NCBI GenBank assembly: GCA_013349485.1
Contig: DUZM01000082.1
Coordinates: 1-12,143 of the forward strand
Origin: Candidatus Hydrogenedentota bacterium
GTDB taxonomy: Bacteria > Hydrogenedentota > Hydrogenedentia > Hydrogenedentales > SLHB01
Length of the DNA stretch: 12,143 nucleotides
Direction of reading: 5' to 3'
Numbering within the stretch: the stretch's first letter is position 1; every line of letters starts with the position of its first letter. The notes below the pieces were generated by a model that saw only the letters and a list, made by a program, of their open reading frames with translations, did not search any database and was not told the DNA's origin. Positions 6,593-12,143 of the stretch are shown here, one piece after another. The position numbers and the translations under genes were made by a program.

Positions 6593-7375
6593 ATGCTGAA
6601 GTTTTCGCCGTGTATCGAGCTGTTTTGGCCGGAACTTGATTTTGTGGGGCGGATCGAGAAGGTGGCCGGGGCGGGTTTCGGGGCGTACGAGTTCTGGGGT
6701 TGGTGGGACAAGGATCTCGATGCGGTGGAGCGCGCTACGAAGGATGCCGGGTTGGCGGTGGCGGTGTGTTGCGTGAAGACGTGTTTTATGGCCGACGTGC
6801 CGTCTATTTTGAGCGCTGGGGGCGCGGCGTGTTTTGTCGAAGCGGTGCAGGATTGTTTTGCGGTGCGGGATCGGCTTGGTTGTAAGAGGTTTATCGTGAC
6901 CACTGGGAACGAACTGGACGGCGTGGCGCGCGCGGCGCAACGCGCGGCGTGCGTTCAGGCGCTGAAGACGGCGGCGCCGATGGTCGAGGATGCGGGGATA
7001 ACGTTGGTGCTCGAACCGCTAAACGTACTCGTAGACCATGCGGGGTACTTTCTGAGTCGTTCCGCGGAGGCGTTCGATATCGTCGAGGAAGTGGGGAGTC
7101 CGGCGGTGAAGGTGCTTTTTGACATTTATCACCAGCAGATCACCGAGGGGAACTTGACGCCGAGTATTTGCGGCAACATCGGCAAGATCGGGCATTTCCA
7201 CGTTGCCAACCATCCGGGGCGACACGAACCGATGCTGGGCGAGATAAACTACGAGCACGTATTCAAGCGGATCGCCACGCTGCGGTATGACGGGTATATC
7301 GGGCTCGAGTTCGCTCCGAGCGACCCTGGAAGAACCGAGGAGATTCTAGGCGGCGTGCAGGCGCTGGCCCGATAG
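6593..7375 (+). CDS. Hydroxypyruvate isomerase-like / sugar-phosphate isomerase TIM barrel protein (260 aa)
   Basis: A member of the AP-endonuclease-2-type TIM barrel superfamily, closest in layout to Hyi (hydroxypyruvate isomerase, about 258 residues). ATG 6593 is preferred over ATG 6587 because AAAGGA ends right at 6586, giving a usable 6-base spacing only for 6593, and because MLKFS matches the usual Hyi start. Visible landmarks are LVLEPLN with Glu141, VLFDIYHQQITEGNL with Asp177, IGHFHVANHPGRHEP with His203, GEINY, and YIGLEF with Glu239. Glu141, Asp177, His203 and Glu239 fit the metal/catalytic set of the fold. It follows the 49-aa membrane gene almost without gap and is downstream of a DegT-type aminotransferase, so a sugar or cyclitol isomerase or epimerase is as plausible as hydroxypyruvate isomerisation. 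Confidence 0.9.
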   Translation: MLKFSPCIELFWPELDFVGRIEKVAGAGFGAYEFWGWWDKDLDAVERATKDAGLAVAVCCVKTCFMADVPSILSAGGAACFVEAVQDCFAVRDRLGCKRFIVTTGNELDGVARAAQRAACVQALKTAAPMVEDAGITLVLEPLNVLVDHAGYFLSRSAEAFDIVEEVGSPAVKVLFDIYHQQITEGNLTPSICGNIGKIGHFHVANHPGRHEPMLGEINYEHVFKRIATLRYDGYIGLEFAPSDPGRTEEILGGVQALAR

Positions 7376-7459
7376 GCGGCGCTCGGGCGTGGAAACGCTA
7401 GAGGTCTCTTGGCAGCACGCCGAACCCGATGTTTCGCGTTCCAGGCACAAGATTTTCGG

Positions 7460-7609
7460 CTACGTTTGTCCGCCGACCTTGTCTAAAACAGCGCCGCCGG
7501 TGGACATGACATGGTCTACCACGCTGAGGAACAGATTGATGATGTCGAGGACCTGCTCGATGTAGACGGCGCGAGCGGGCTTGCCTTTGGAAACGACGCG
7601 GATGTGCAT
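7460..7609 (-). CDS. MHIR-family small protein 1 (49 aa, unknown function)
   Basis: Read on the minus strand, ATG (7607-7609) is preceded by a strong SD, GGGAGGGG (7615-7622), 5 bases away, and the frame ends in TAG (7460-7462). The product starts MHIRVVSKGKPARA (basic), followed by an amphipathic or hydrophobic helix-prone middle (EQVLDIINLFLSVVDHVM) and a short tail ending GGQT. It is the most diverged of three similar minus-strand genes here. The shared parts are MHIR, a Lys/Arg-rich N-terminus, an acidic-hydrophobic middle and a terminal Thr. It faces the TIM-barrel gene convergently, with 84 bases between the stops. Minus-strand TATAGT (about 7666-7671) could be a -10 box, but I see no good -35. 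Function unknown. Confidence 0.6.
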   Translation of the reverse strand: MHIRVVSKGKPARAVYIEQVLDIINLFLSVVDHVMSTGGAVLDKVGGQT

Positions 7610-7916
7610 GAGCACCCCTCCCTGTTGTCTTTTGAGACACCGAAATAGTATTGGGGCAGACTATACGCGCCTGCGCATTATCCGGTTACGCACAACTCAA
7701 CTGCGCGCAATTGGAATTATCGCAACAAGCAGAGGTTATTGACGCTACCCTGTGCCCCGTAAGCCGGACTCACGTTCCGGTGTCGGCCCAAAGGCACACC
7801 AATCACTTGCCCCTGCTTGACGAATAGCCCGCCCCGTCGTTTTTTGTCTTACGGCGGCCCCATTATGGACACACAGCCTATCCGCGCGAACCCAATAGGT
7901 GCCGAACCACAGCGCG
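7610..7916. other. Gene-free spacer between MHIR small genes 1 and 2
   Basis: About 300 bases with no convincing gene, RNA or terminator on either strand. On the minus strand the part nearest gene 1 must hold its leader and SD. A weak GACG/CGTC hairpin followed by six T lies near 7818-7845 on the plus strand, but its 4-bp stem is too short to call a terminator. Confidence 0.5.
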
Positions 7917-8057
7917 TCAGGTTGCGGTGCTGTCCTTGCTCAAGTCGTAACCGAAAACACTTGTGGTGTTTGTGACGAGGTCAACGATGGCCAGTGCCAA
8001 GTCAAGGAACGACCACTCGTTAGCTGCGCGCTTGACGGTGATTTTGCGAATGTGCAT
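7917..8057 (-). CDS. MHIR-family small protein 2 (46 aa, unknown function)
   Basis: On the minus strand ATG (8055-8057) follows a near-perfect SD, GGAGGAGA (8062-8069), and the frame ends in TGA (7917-7919). The product begins MHIRKITVKRAANEW, has a hydrophobic middle (FLDLALAIVDLV) and ends SVFGYDLSKDSTAT. It matches small protein 3 at both ends: MHIRK-I/M-TVKRA and SVFG...LSKDSTAT against SVFG...LKDSTTT. In the first 11 codons the two genes differ at only three codons: two synonymous (CGC/CGT, AAA/AAG) and one conservative (ATC/ATG), as expected for selection on protein. No Cys, no modification enzyme nearby, and no known family that I recognise. Confidence 0.7.
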   Translation of the reverse strand: MHIRKITVKRAANEWSFLDLALAIVDLVTNTTSVFGYDLSKDSTAT

Positions 8058-8260
8058 TGTCTCTCCTCCGGTAATTGTTGGCGCGTCGCCGCCCGTTCCC
8101 CGTTTGTGCCGCCAGCGGAACGATCCCTCTGTCCGGACCGAGCATAAACGGAACTAATCCGGCAGGCATTGCGCCGTTTCCGCGAAACTAGATGCTACAG
8201 TTGTGTGCCCCGCCGCACCGGCGTTTATATATGGCCGAGTCGGCTAGGGAACACGGTGAT

Positions 8261-8401
8261 TCAGGTCGTAGTCGAGTCCTTCAACGACTTGCCGAACACC
8301 GAATCGATGCTCAGGAGCGCCTGGAGCGCATCGACAAAGTCCTGAGCGGGTGTTGAGGAATCCTCTTGTGCGCGCTTGACGGTCATCTTACGAATGTGCA
8401 T
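8261..8401 (-). CDS. MHIR-family small protein 3 (46 aa, unknown function)
   Basis: On the minus strand ATG (8399-8401) follows AGGAGGGAGA (8406-8415), and the frame ends in TGA (8261-8263). The product starts MHIRKMTVKRAQEDSS, has a helix-prone middle (AQDFVDALQALLSID) and ends SVFGKSLKDSTTT. It has exactly the same length as small protein 2. It is the copy with the best promoter: TTGCAT and TATAAT with a 17-base spacer at 8491-8519, giving a leader of about 80 bases. The next family member is 203 bases downstream, so the three may form one transcript or be transcribed singly. The basic N-terminus plus amphipathic middle could suit a membrane-active or membrane-associated peptide, or a small regulator. 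This is inference only. Confidence 0.7.
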   Translation of the reverse strand: MHIRKMTVKRAQEDSSTPAQDFVDALQALLSIDSVFGKSLKDSTTT

Positions 8402-8414
8402 TGCTTCTCCCTCC

Positions 8415-8427
8415 TAGTTGTCAACTA
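8415..8427 (-). promoter_or_regulatory. Small inverted repeat abutting the RBS of MHIR small gene 3
   Basis: TAGTT (8415-8419), GTC loop, AACTA (8423-8427) form a perfect 5-bp palindrome whose end abuts and shares one base with the SD of the small gene. It could be a protein-binding site or a weak hairpin limiting access to the SD. A 5-bp palindrome can easily occur by chance. Confidence 0.25.
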
Positions 8428-8490
8428 TTAACCACCAACTACATACAATACAATCGAGCGTCAGTTTCGTTACTGTCGCGTGTTGGGCCG

Positions 8491-8519
8491 ATTATACAAG
8501 AGCGTTTTGGAAAATGCAA
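8491..8519 (-). promoter_or_regulatory. Sigma70-type promoter for MHIR small gene 3
   Basis: On the minus strand, TTGCAT (8514-8519) and a perfect TATAAT (8491-8496) are separated by 17 bases, the ideal spacing. Transcription would start near 8484 and run leftward into the small gene whose ATG is at 8399-8401. No plus-strand gene explains this signal. Confidence 0.7.
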
Positions 8520-8879
8520 GTGCTTTATGAGCGGGGCAAAACGGGTTTTTATCGAAAGCGATCATGGGAATACGAATTGTGTGTAATACGCCAAGAGGGG
8601 ATGATTTGATCGGTTAGCCGAACCTTGAAAGCCTTGGAAGGAGTTTGTTATTGACGTTTATAGTATTTTTGGTGGATTGGCTGGCTTTCGATGCTTTCGG
8701 CAAGTGGCTCGGGGGTACGCCTACCATGCTGGGCCGTCTCGGCCCTGCACGCGGCAAGAGGGCGAACGGCCCGTGGTTTCGGGACGGGACTGCCGCTGGG
8801 GTGGTTCGCGAGGCGTTTATCGTTAGCGGCGGCGGAATGGAGTCGAGGTTTTCTTTGAATCGAGTGACAAGAAGACGCT
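8520..8879. other. Stretch without a convincing gene upstream of the YkgJ-like gene
   Basis: About 360 bases. A plus-strand frame from TTG 8651 (after an SD-like GGAAGGAG at 8636-8643) to the stop at 8924-8926 encodes MTFIVFLVDWLAFDAF and then a basic, low-complexity tail that overlaps the start of the YkgJ-like gene in another frame. The hydrophobic start and SD are suggestive, but the remainder does not look like protein and I cannot support it. A weak -10-like TATAGT (8659-8664) has a TTGGAA 19 bases upstream. Confidence 0.4.
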
Positions 8880-9440
8880 ATGATATGCGGCATGGGAAAG
8901 CACACCGTTCGTTTCAGATGTCATAGTTGTGGGCATTGTTGTACGGATGTTGTGTGTCTGCCGACGCCGAAGGATGTGATACGGATCGCGCGCGCGACGG
9001 GTCTGCACCCGAAGAAGTTTCTCGAGTTTCTGACGCCGGACGAGATCTCGGAGGTGTCGGCGTCGGATCCGACGTGGCTCGAGTGCGACGGGCAACGGTA
9101 TATTATGGCGCTACGTCGCGGGAAGAAGGGTTGTGTCTTCCTAAAGAAGAAGTCGCGGCGGTGCTCGATATATGAACATCGGCCGATCCTTTGCCGGTTG
9201 TACCCGCTCAGGATTCAGGAAGATCGTAAGGGGAAGTTCAAGGGGTTTACATTGCACAAGAGTGTCGGGTGCCCGCGCTACCGCGACGGGGTAGTTGAGG
9301 CGGCGCCGCTGCGGAAACTGTATATCGAGGATTGCGCACATTCCGATGACTATAACGACCTTGTCGAGGCGTTTAACCGAGATCGGGATCCGGCCAAGAA
9401 ACCGAAACACTTTGTTAAGCTCTTCGTCAAGAAGATCTGA
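8880..9440 (+). CDS. YkgJ-family cysteine cluster protein (186 aa)
   Basis: A member of the YkgJ/zinc- or iron-chelating cysteine cluster family, cytoplasmic and of unknown precise role; the family motif also occurs in flagellin lysine methylase FliB. The N-terminus carries CHSCGHCC (residues 14-21) and Cys26, followed by CVFLKKKSRRCSIYEHRPILC, then RLYPLR and a later GCPRY. This order of cysteines plus the Y-HRP--CR-YP signature is diagnostic. The start may be ATG 8880 or ATG 8892; neither has a good SD, and 8892 would still leave the whole cluster intact. It stands alone, followed by 88 bases before the next promoter, so a separate transcript is likely. There is no signal peptide or membrane segment. 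Confidence 0.88.
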   Translation: MICGMGKHTVRFRCHSCGHCCTDVVCLPTPKDVIRIARATGLHPKKFLEFLTPDEISEVSASDPTWLECDGQRYIMALRRGKKGCVFLKKKSRRCSIYEHRPILCRLYPLRIQEDRKGKFKGFTLHKSVGCPRYRDGVVEAAPLRKLYIEDCAHSDDYNDLVEAFNRDRDPAKKPKHFVKLFVKKI

Positions 9441-9528
9441 GGCGAGGTCCCGTTGGTCCCTTTGTTGGCCCGACTTGTCTAAGTTGTCTTGCTGCCGAGG
9501 TTTGGAGCATGGACCGGGCGTTTCACCG

Positions 9529-9558
9529 TTGACTTTATGCGGGGCGAGATGGTATATT
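9529..9558 (+). promoter_or_regulatory. Sigma70-type promoter for the M23 peptidase-bactofilin operon
   Basis: TTGACT (9529-9534) and TATATT (9553-9558), each 5 of 6 consensus bases, are 18 bases apart. The start would be near 9565, leaving a leader of about 134 bases before ATG 9699. The signal lies in the right place and direction for the two-gene operon. Confidence 0.6.
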
Positions 9559-9615
9559 TGAGGTCCAGTTTGGGGAGTCAAGCGGCAGTCGTTGGAATCG
9601 AGGGAGGCGAACACA

Positions 9616-9702
9616 TTGGCGTTGACCGTTCTTGAGCCTCCGCCTTGCGTTCCGGGCAGCGATCCAAGTAGGCTGTTCGTGCTGGGAGGCGGGAGCGCAT
9701 GA
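9616..9702 (+). CDS. Possible 28-aa leader ORF upstream of the M23 peptidase gene
   Basis: TTG 9616 follows GGGAGGCGA (9602-9610) and opens a 28-codon frame (MALTVLEPPPCVPGSD ...) whose TGA (9700-9702) overlaps the peptidase ATG (9699) as ATGA. It lies wholly inside the leader set by the promoter at 9529-9558. It has a PPP run that could slow ribosomes. It may be a coupling or attenuating leader peptide, but so short a frame with a TTG start can be chance. Confidence 0.25.
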   Translation: MALTVLEPPPCVPGSDPSRLFVLGGGSA

Positions 9703-10706
9703 GGAAGTGGACCGTCATGCTTATCCCCCACGACCGGGGGACGACGCGCTCGCTTAATCTGCACGCTCTTCAGCTTTGGGTCGTGGCCGCGCTTTTTGTG
9801 GGCCTGTCTTTCATGGCAGCGTTTCTGTTCCGTCGGCACCAGATTCTGTCGCGACGCGTTGCCGATCTGCGCACCCTGAACCTTCACCTCGAGGAAAGGC
9901 TTGGGGCGAGGTTGGCGTCGGATGTATTCGCGCCGAAGGACGGCTCCGACGAGGCGGCGGCTGAAGTCGAGCAAATGCGGGCCGATTTCGAGACGAGCAA
10001 AGACGTTATGGCCGCTGAGCTGACAAGGGTCTACGACCTCGAGAACGAAGTGCGGCAGGTCTACGGTTTGCCGCCGCGCGTTCCGCCGGCAGAGCTCGGC
10101 TTGGGGGGCGGCGGCAAAGGGGGGCCGCCGGGGGAACTCGATAGTGCACCGGACTCGGCACGGGAGGTGGGGTCGCCCGCGCACGCCATCTACGGTCTCT
10201 GGCGGCCTTCGGCGGATTTGATTATCAAGGAGGCGCGAATCCGTGCCGGGAGTCTGACGGAACTGTTGGCGGCGATGGAAGTCCGGCGGGAGGGGCTCGA
10301 ACGGACGCCGTCCATTTGGCCGATTAACCATCCGGAGCGGCGGATCACGTCGCCCTTTGGCCGTCGGCGCGACCCGTTTAACCGGGCGAAGTGGGACTCT
10401 CACAACGGGACGGATATCGGAGCGCCGTACGGCTCGTCGGTGATGGCGACGGCAAAGGGAGAAGTTGTGTCGTCGCGATGGGAAAGTTATTACGGGAATA
10501 TCGTCAAGATAGACCACGGCAACGGGATCGAGACCTGGTATGCTCACTTATCCAAGCGGTTAGTGCGGGAGGGCGAGCGTGTGGAACGCGGCCATGTTGT
10601 TGGCAAGTTGGGGGGTTCGGGACGCGTCACGGGCCCGCACCTGCACTACGAAGTCCGCGTGAATGGCAAACCGGTAGACGTGGAAGAAAGGTATCTCGGG
10701 AACTAA
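9699..10706 (+). CDS. Membrane-anchored M23 (LytM-type) zinc endopeptidase (335 aa)
   Basis: Predicted to cut peptidoglycan cross-links in the periplasm. ATG 9699 has a G-rich SD (GGGAGGCGGGAG) directly upstream. Residues ~25-44 form one membrane helix (LQLWVVAALFVGLSFMAAF), leaving a short basic cytoplasmic N-terminus. A coiled-coil-like region (~50-120) with heptad leucines and acidic residues follows, then a Gly-rich linker (LGLGGGGKGG) and the M23 domain from about residue 215. The zinc ligands are His235 and Asp239 (HNGTD) and His316 of HLHYEV; the catalytic histidines are His283 (YAHLS) and His314. All are present, so it should be active. The bactofilin gene begins 3 bases after its stop. 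Bactofilin-M23 pairs are known to act together in cell shape. Confidence 0.93.
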   Translation: MRKWTVMLIPHDRGTTRSLNLHALQLWVVAALFVGLSFMAAFLFRRHQILSRRVADLRTLNLHLEERLGARLASDVFAPKDGSDEAAAEVEQMRADFETSKDVMAAELTRVYDLENEVRQVYGLPPRVPPAELGLGGGGKGGPPGELDSAPDSAREVGSPAHAIYGLWRPSADLIIKEARIRAGSLTELLAAMEVRREGLERTPSIWPINHPERRITSPFGRRRDPFNRAKWDSHNGTDIGAPYGSSVMATAKGEVVSSRWESYYGNIVKIDHGNGIETWYAHLSKRLVREGERVERGHVVGKLGGSGRVTGPHLHYEVRVNGKPVDVEERYLGN

Positions 10707-10709
10707 GGC

Positions 10710-11126
10710 ATGCCCGATTTGAGCAAGAAGAAAACGTATAGCGAGACGAAGGTTGTTACCATTATCGGTTCGGGTACCACGTTTACAGGCGAGATCAAGT
10801 CCCAAGGAACGATACGGATTGAAGGCGTGGTGCACGGCCACGTCCAGAGCGACGACACCATAGTGGTGCAGGAATCCGGCCGTGTCAAGGCCGACCTGGT
10901 TGCCGGTCAGGTCATTATCGGCGGTCAAGTCGAGGGAAACGTTTTCGCCCATGACCGACTTGAGGTCAATGCGAGCGCGAAACTGGTCGGGGACATTGCG
11001 GCGCCCCGAATCAGCATTGCCGAAGGCGTGCTCTTCGAAGGCAAATGCACGATGAAGGCGCCCGGCGAACTGAAACCGCCCGCCAAGGCCGCCGTGCCTG
11101 CGCCGAGTTCGAGTGGTTCCGGTTAG
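10710..11126 (+). CDS. Bactofilin (polymer-forming cytoskeletal protein, 138 aa)
   Basis: Bactofilins form nucleotide-independent filaments built from a right-handed beta-helix and recruit cell-wall enzymes. ATG 10710 lies 3 bases after the M23 stop. The short N-terminal tail MPDLSKKKTYSETK leads into TIIGSGTTFTGEI, the usual opening of the domain, followed by short repeating turns (GTIRIEGVVHGHV, GRVKADLVAGQVIIGGQVEGNV, AKLVGDIAAPRISIAEGVLFEGKCTM). The last ~20 residues are a Pro/Ala/Ser-rich tail (APSSSGSG). Size and layout are normal for the family. Functional partnership with the preceding M23 peptidase is supported by the conserved pairing in other bacteria (for example LmdC with BacA and the Helicobacter Csd/CcmA system). 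Confidence 0.95.
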   Translation: MPDLSKKKTYSETKVVTIIGSGTTFTGEIKSQGTIRIEGVVHGHVQSDDTIVVQESGRVKADLVAGQVIIGGQVEGNVFAHDRLEVNASAKLVGDIAAPRISIAEGVLFEGKCTMKAPGELKPPAKAAVPAPSSSGSG

Positions 11127-11138
11127 GGGCGGCCCTAA
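11123..11138. repeat. Palindrome holding both convergent stop codons
   Basis: TTAGGG (11123-11128), loop GCGG, CCCTAA (11133-11138). The bactofilin stop TAG (11124-11126) is in the left arm and the BNR gene's stop (CTA at 11135-11137 on the plus strand) is in the right arm. It could form a small hairpin in both transcripts. There is no T-run on either side, so it is not a standard intrinsic terminator. Confidence 0.6.
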
Positions 11139-12143
11139 TCGATAGTGTCCGGCACGGCATACGCTTCATCCATTTCATACGGAAGTCGGCGCACACGGGC
11201 CCCTTGCTTGTCGGCGAAGTAGAGGCGCGATTCCGAGGGGCGACGCGCGTGGCCGTCGGCCCACAGGGCGTAGAACCCGGGTTGGGCGTTGAGGGGTCTG
11301 CGCACGTAGGTGTGATTAAATGGGCTTTCCCGGGTAAGCTGGCGGATTTTGCTCCACGATTGGCCGCGGTCATCGCTGACCCAGACAGCGATTTCGCCGC
11401 CGGGATTGTACGGTTGCGGCCCGGTTTCCGTGGGGGCGATCACCCGCCAGACGCCTTTTGCTTCGACATAGAGGCTTCCCATGTCGTAATTGCTGTCGGA
11501 TGTTGTGATTGCGTGGAGCCGCCATTCCGCGCCCGTCCAGCGGGCGATTCGCCATGCGCGCGGGCCGTGCGCCGGTCCTGGTTCCCACGAGCGCGCCGTG
11601 ACGTGAAGAATAATCGGGTTGCCATTGGGGTCGTAGTTGAGGTCTTTCATATACGCGAGCAGTCCCTGGGACTCGTAATCGATCACTAGGGCGGGATTGT
11701 GGGGGGTGGTAAGCGGCAGGGCTACGGGCGCGCCCGATACCGTACGCCAACTCGCGCCCATGTCAGGAGTCTCGACGTAATAGAGGTTGGTCCGCCAATT
11801 CAGCCCATGGCGTTTGGCGTCGCCTGCAAAGGCCTTGGGATGGTAGTTGAAGGCCGTGCCGACCTTGCCGTTGCAAGGCCAACTCACCTGATAATGGCCT
11901 TCATCGACAGAGGCGAGACGGGACCGTTCCGACCACGTCACGCCGTCGGCACTGCGCTGCCAGCACAGGCATCGGCCGCCTTCGTAACGGGTGTGGAGAA
12001 ACAGGAATCCTTTGCCGGGGATGTGCCACGGCTGCGGATACGAGAAATTGGTTTCGTGGACGAGTTCGAAGGCGTCGATCTGGTAGGGCCGTTTGCTTTT
12101 GAGGATGTACGATGGCCGCGCCGTGCCGTGCGAACTCGCAAAC
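11135..12143 (-). CDS. BNR/Asp-box repeat beta-propeller protein (partial, start beyond the window)
   Basis: The frame is open from the right edge (FASSHGTARPSYILKSKRP ...) to the TAG at 11135-11137, so about 335 C-terminal residues are visible. An internal GTG at 11939-11941 is not the real start because homologous-looking sequence continues upstream of it. Asp-box motifs of BNR propellers are seen at SADGVTW, TPDMGASW and SDDRGQSW, spaced along the chain, with conserved-looking segments YEGGRCLCWQRS, YHPKAF, LYYVETPD and HNPALVIDYE. Layout suits the BNR_4-type propeller family, often sialidase- or polysaccharide-lyase-like secreted proteins. The signal peptide, if any, lies outside. It converges on the bactofilin gene with 8 bases between stops and is probably unrelated to it. 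Confidence 0.85.
   Translation of the reverse strand, partial: FASSHGTARPSYILKSKRPYQIDAFELVHETNFSYPQPWHIPGKGFLFLHTRYEGGRCLCWQRSADGVTWSERSRLASVDEGHYQVSWPCNGKVGTAFNYHPKAFAGDAKRHGLNWRTNLYYVETPDMGASWRTVSGAPVALPLTTPHNPALVIDYESQGLLAYMKDLNYDPNGNPIILHVTARSWEPGPAHGPRAWRIARWTGAEWRLHAITTSDSNYDMGSLYVEAKGVWRVIAPTETGPQPYNPGGEIAVWVSDDRGQSWSKIRQLTRESPFNHTYVRRPLNAQPGFYALWADGHARRPSESRLYFADKQGARVRRLPYEMDEAYAVPDTID

Noticed and set aside
7398..7640. 80-codon minus-strand frame overlapping MHIR small gene 1
   Set aside because: It is in a different frame from the 49-aa gene, lacks the SD relation and the MHIR start shared with the two paralogs, and its product is Arg/His-rich.
7376..8879. CRISPR array, tRNA or rRNA in the gene-poor region
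   Set aside because: No regularly spaced direct repeats and no cloverleaf or rRNA-like sequence was seen; the only repeated elements are the starts of the three small genes.
8651..8926. TTG-start frame with hydrophobic N-terminus before the YkgJ-like gene
   Set aside because: SD-like site is good, but the body is low-complexity and basic and overlaps the YkgJ-like gene; not enough to call a gene.
9141..10547. Long minus-strand open frame (468 codons)
   Set aside because: It lies opposite the M23 and YkgJ-like genes, which have clear family motifs; the minus product is rich in Arg/Pro/His and has no recognisable domain. Typical antisense open frame in GC-rich DNA.

Overview
The window is bacterial DNA of fairly high GC content with ordinary Shine-Dalgarno (SD) sites and sigma70-like promoters. 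The gene mix is secreted metzincin proteases with Ig/TPR-like partners, a DegT-type aminotransferase beside a Hyi-type TIM barrel, a bactofilin with its M23 peptidase, and an Asp-box (BNR) propeller protein. That fits environmental lineages such as Candidatus Hydrogenedentes or the PVC/Planctomycete group. This placement is inference from gene content only.

Region 1 (1-4924, + strand) is a decayed tandem array. The repeating module is a secreted protein (signal peptide, Ig-like domain, helical/TPR-like C-terminus) followed closely by a metzincin zinc protease. Two complete Ig/TPR genes (1447-2445, 3343-4311) and the last codons of a third (1-34) are present. Each is followed by a damaged protease: copy 1 (37-1293) has an in-frame TGA, copy 2 (from about 2458) has lost its N-terminus, and copy 3 (from 4314) is cut off near 4660. 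A perfect 101-bp repeat marks two of the module junctions and begins at the first base of the window. Copy 3 runs directly into the last ~83 codons of purA (adenylosuccinate synthetase), which have no purA body upstream. This is either a real rearrangement or a chimeric join.

Region 2 (4921-7375, + strand) is a compact metabolic cluster: a doubtful small hydrophobic ORF, a DegT/DnrJ/EryC1/StrS aminotransferase, a 49-residue single-pass membrane protein, and a hydroxypyruvate-isomerase-like TIM barrel protein. Several of these overlap by ATGA or TTGA, which suggests translational coupling.

Region 3 (7376-8879) looks empty but holds the most novel item: three separate minus-strand genes for a family of 46-49 residue proteins. 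All begin MHIR, each has a strong SD, and the most upstream copy has a near-consensus sigma70 promoter. I do not recognise this family.

Region 4 (8880-12143) has a YkgJ-like cysteine-cluster protein, then a promoter driving an M23 endopeptidase and a bactofilin (a known cell-shape pairing). A convergent BNR/Asp-box propeller protein runs off the right edge. The two converging stop codons lie in the two arms of one small palindrome.
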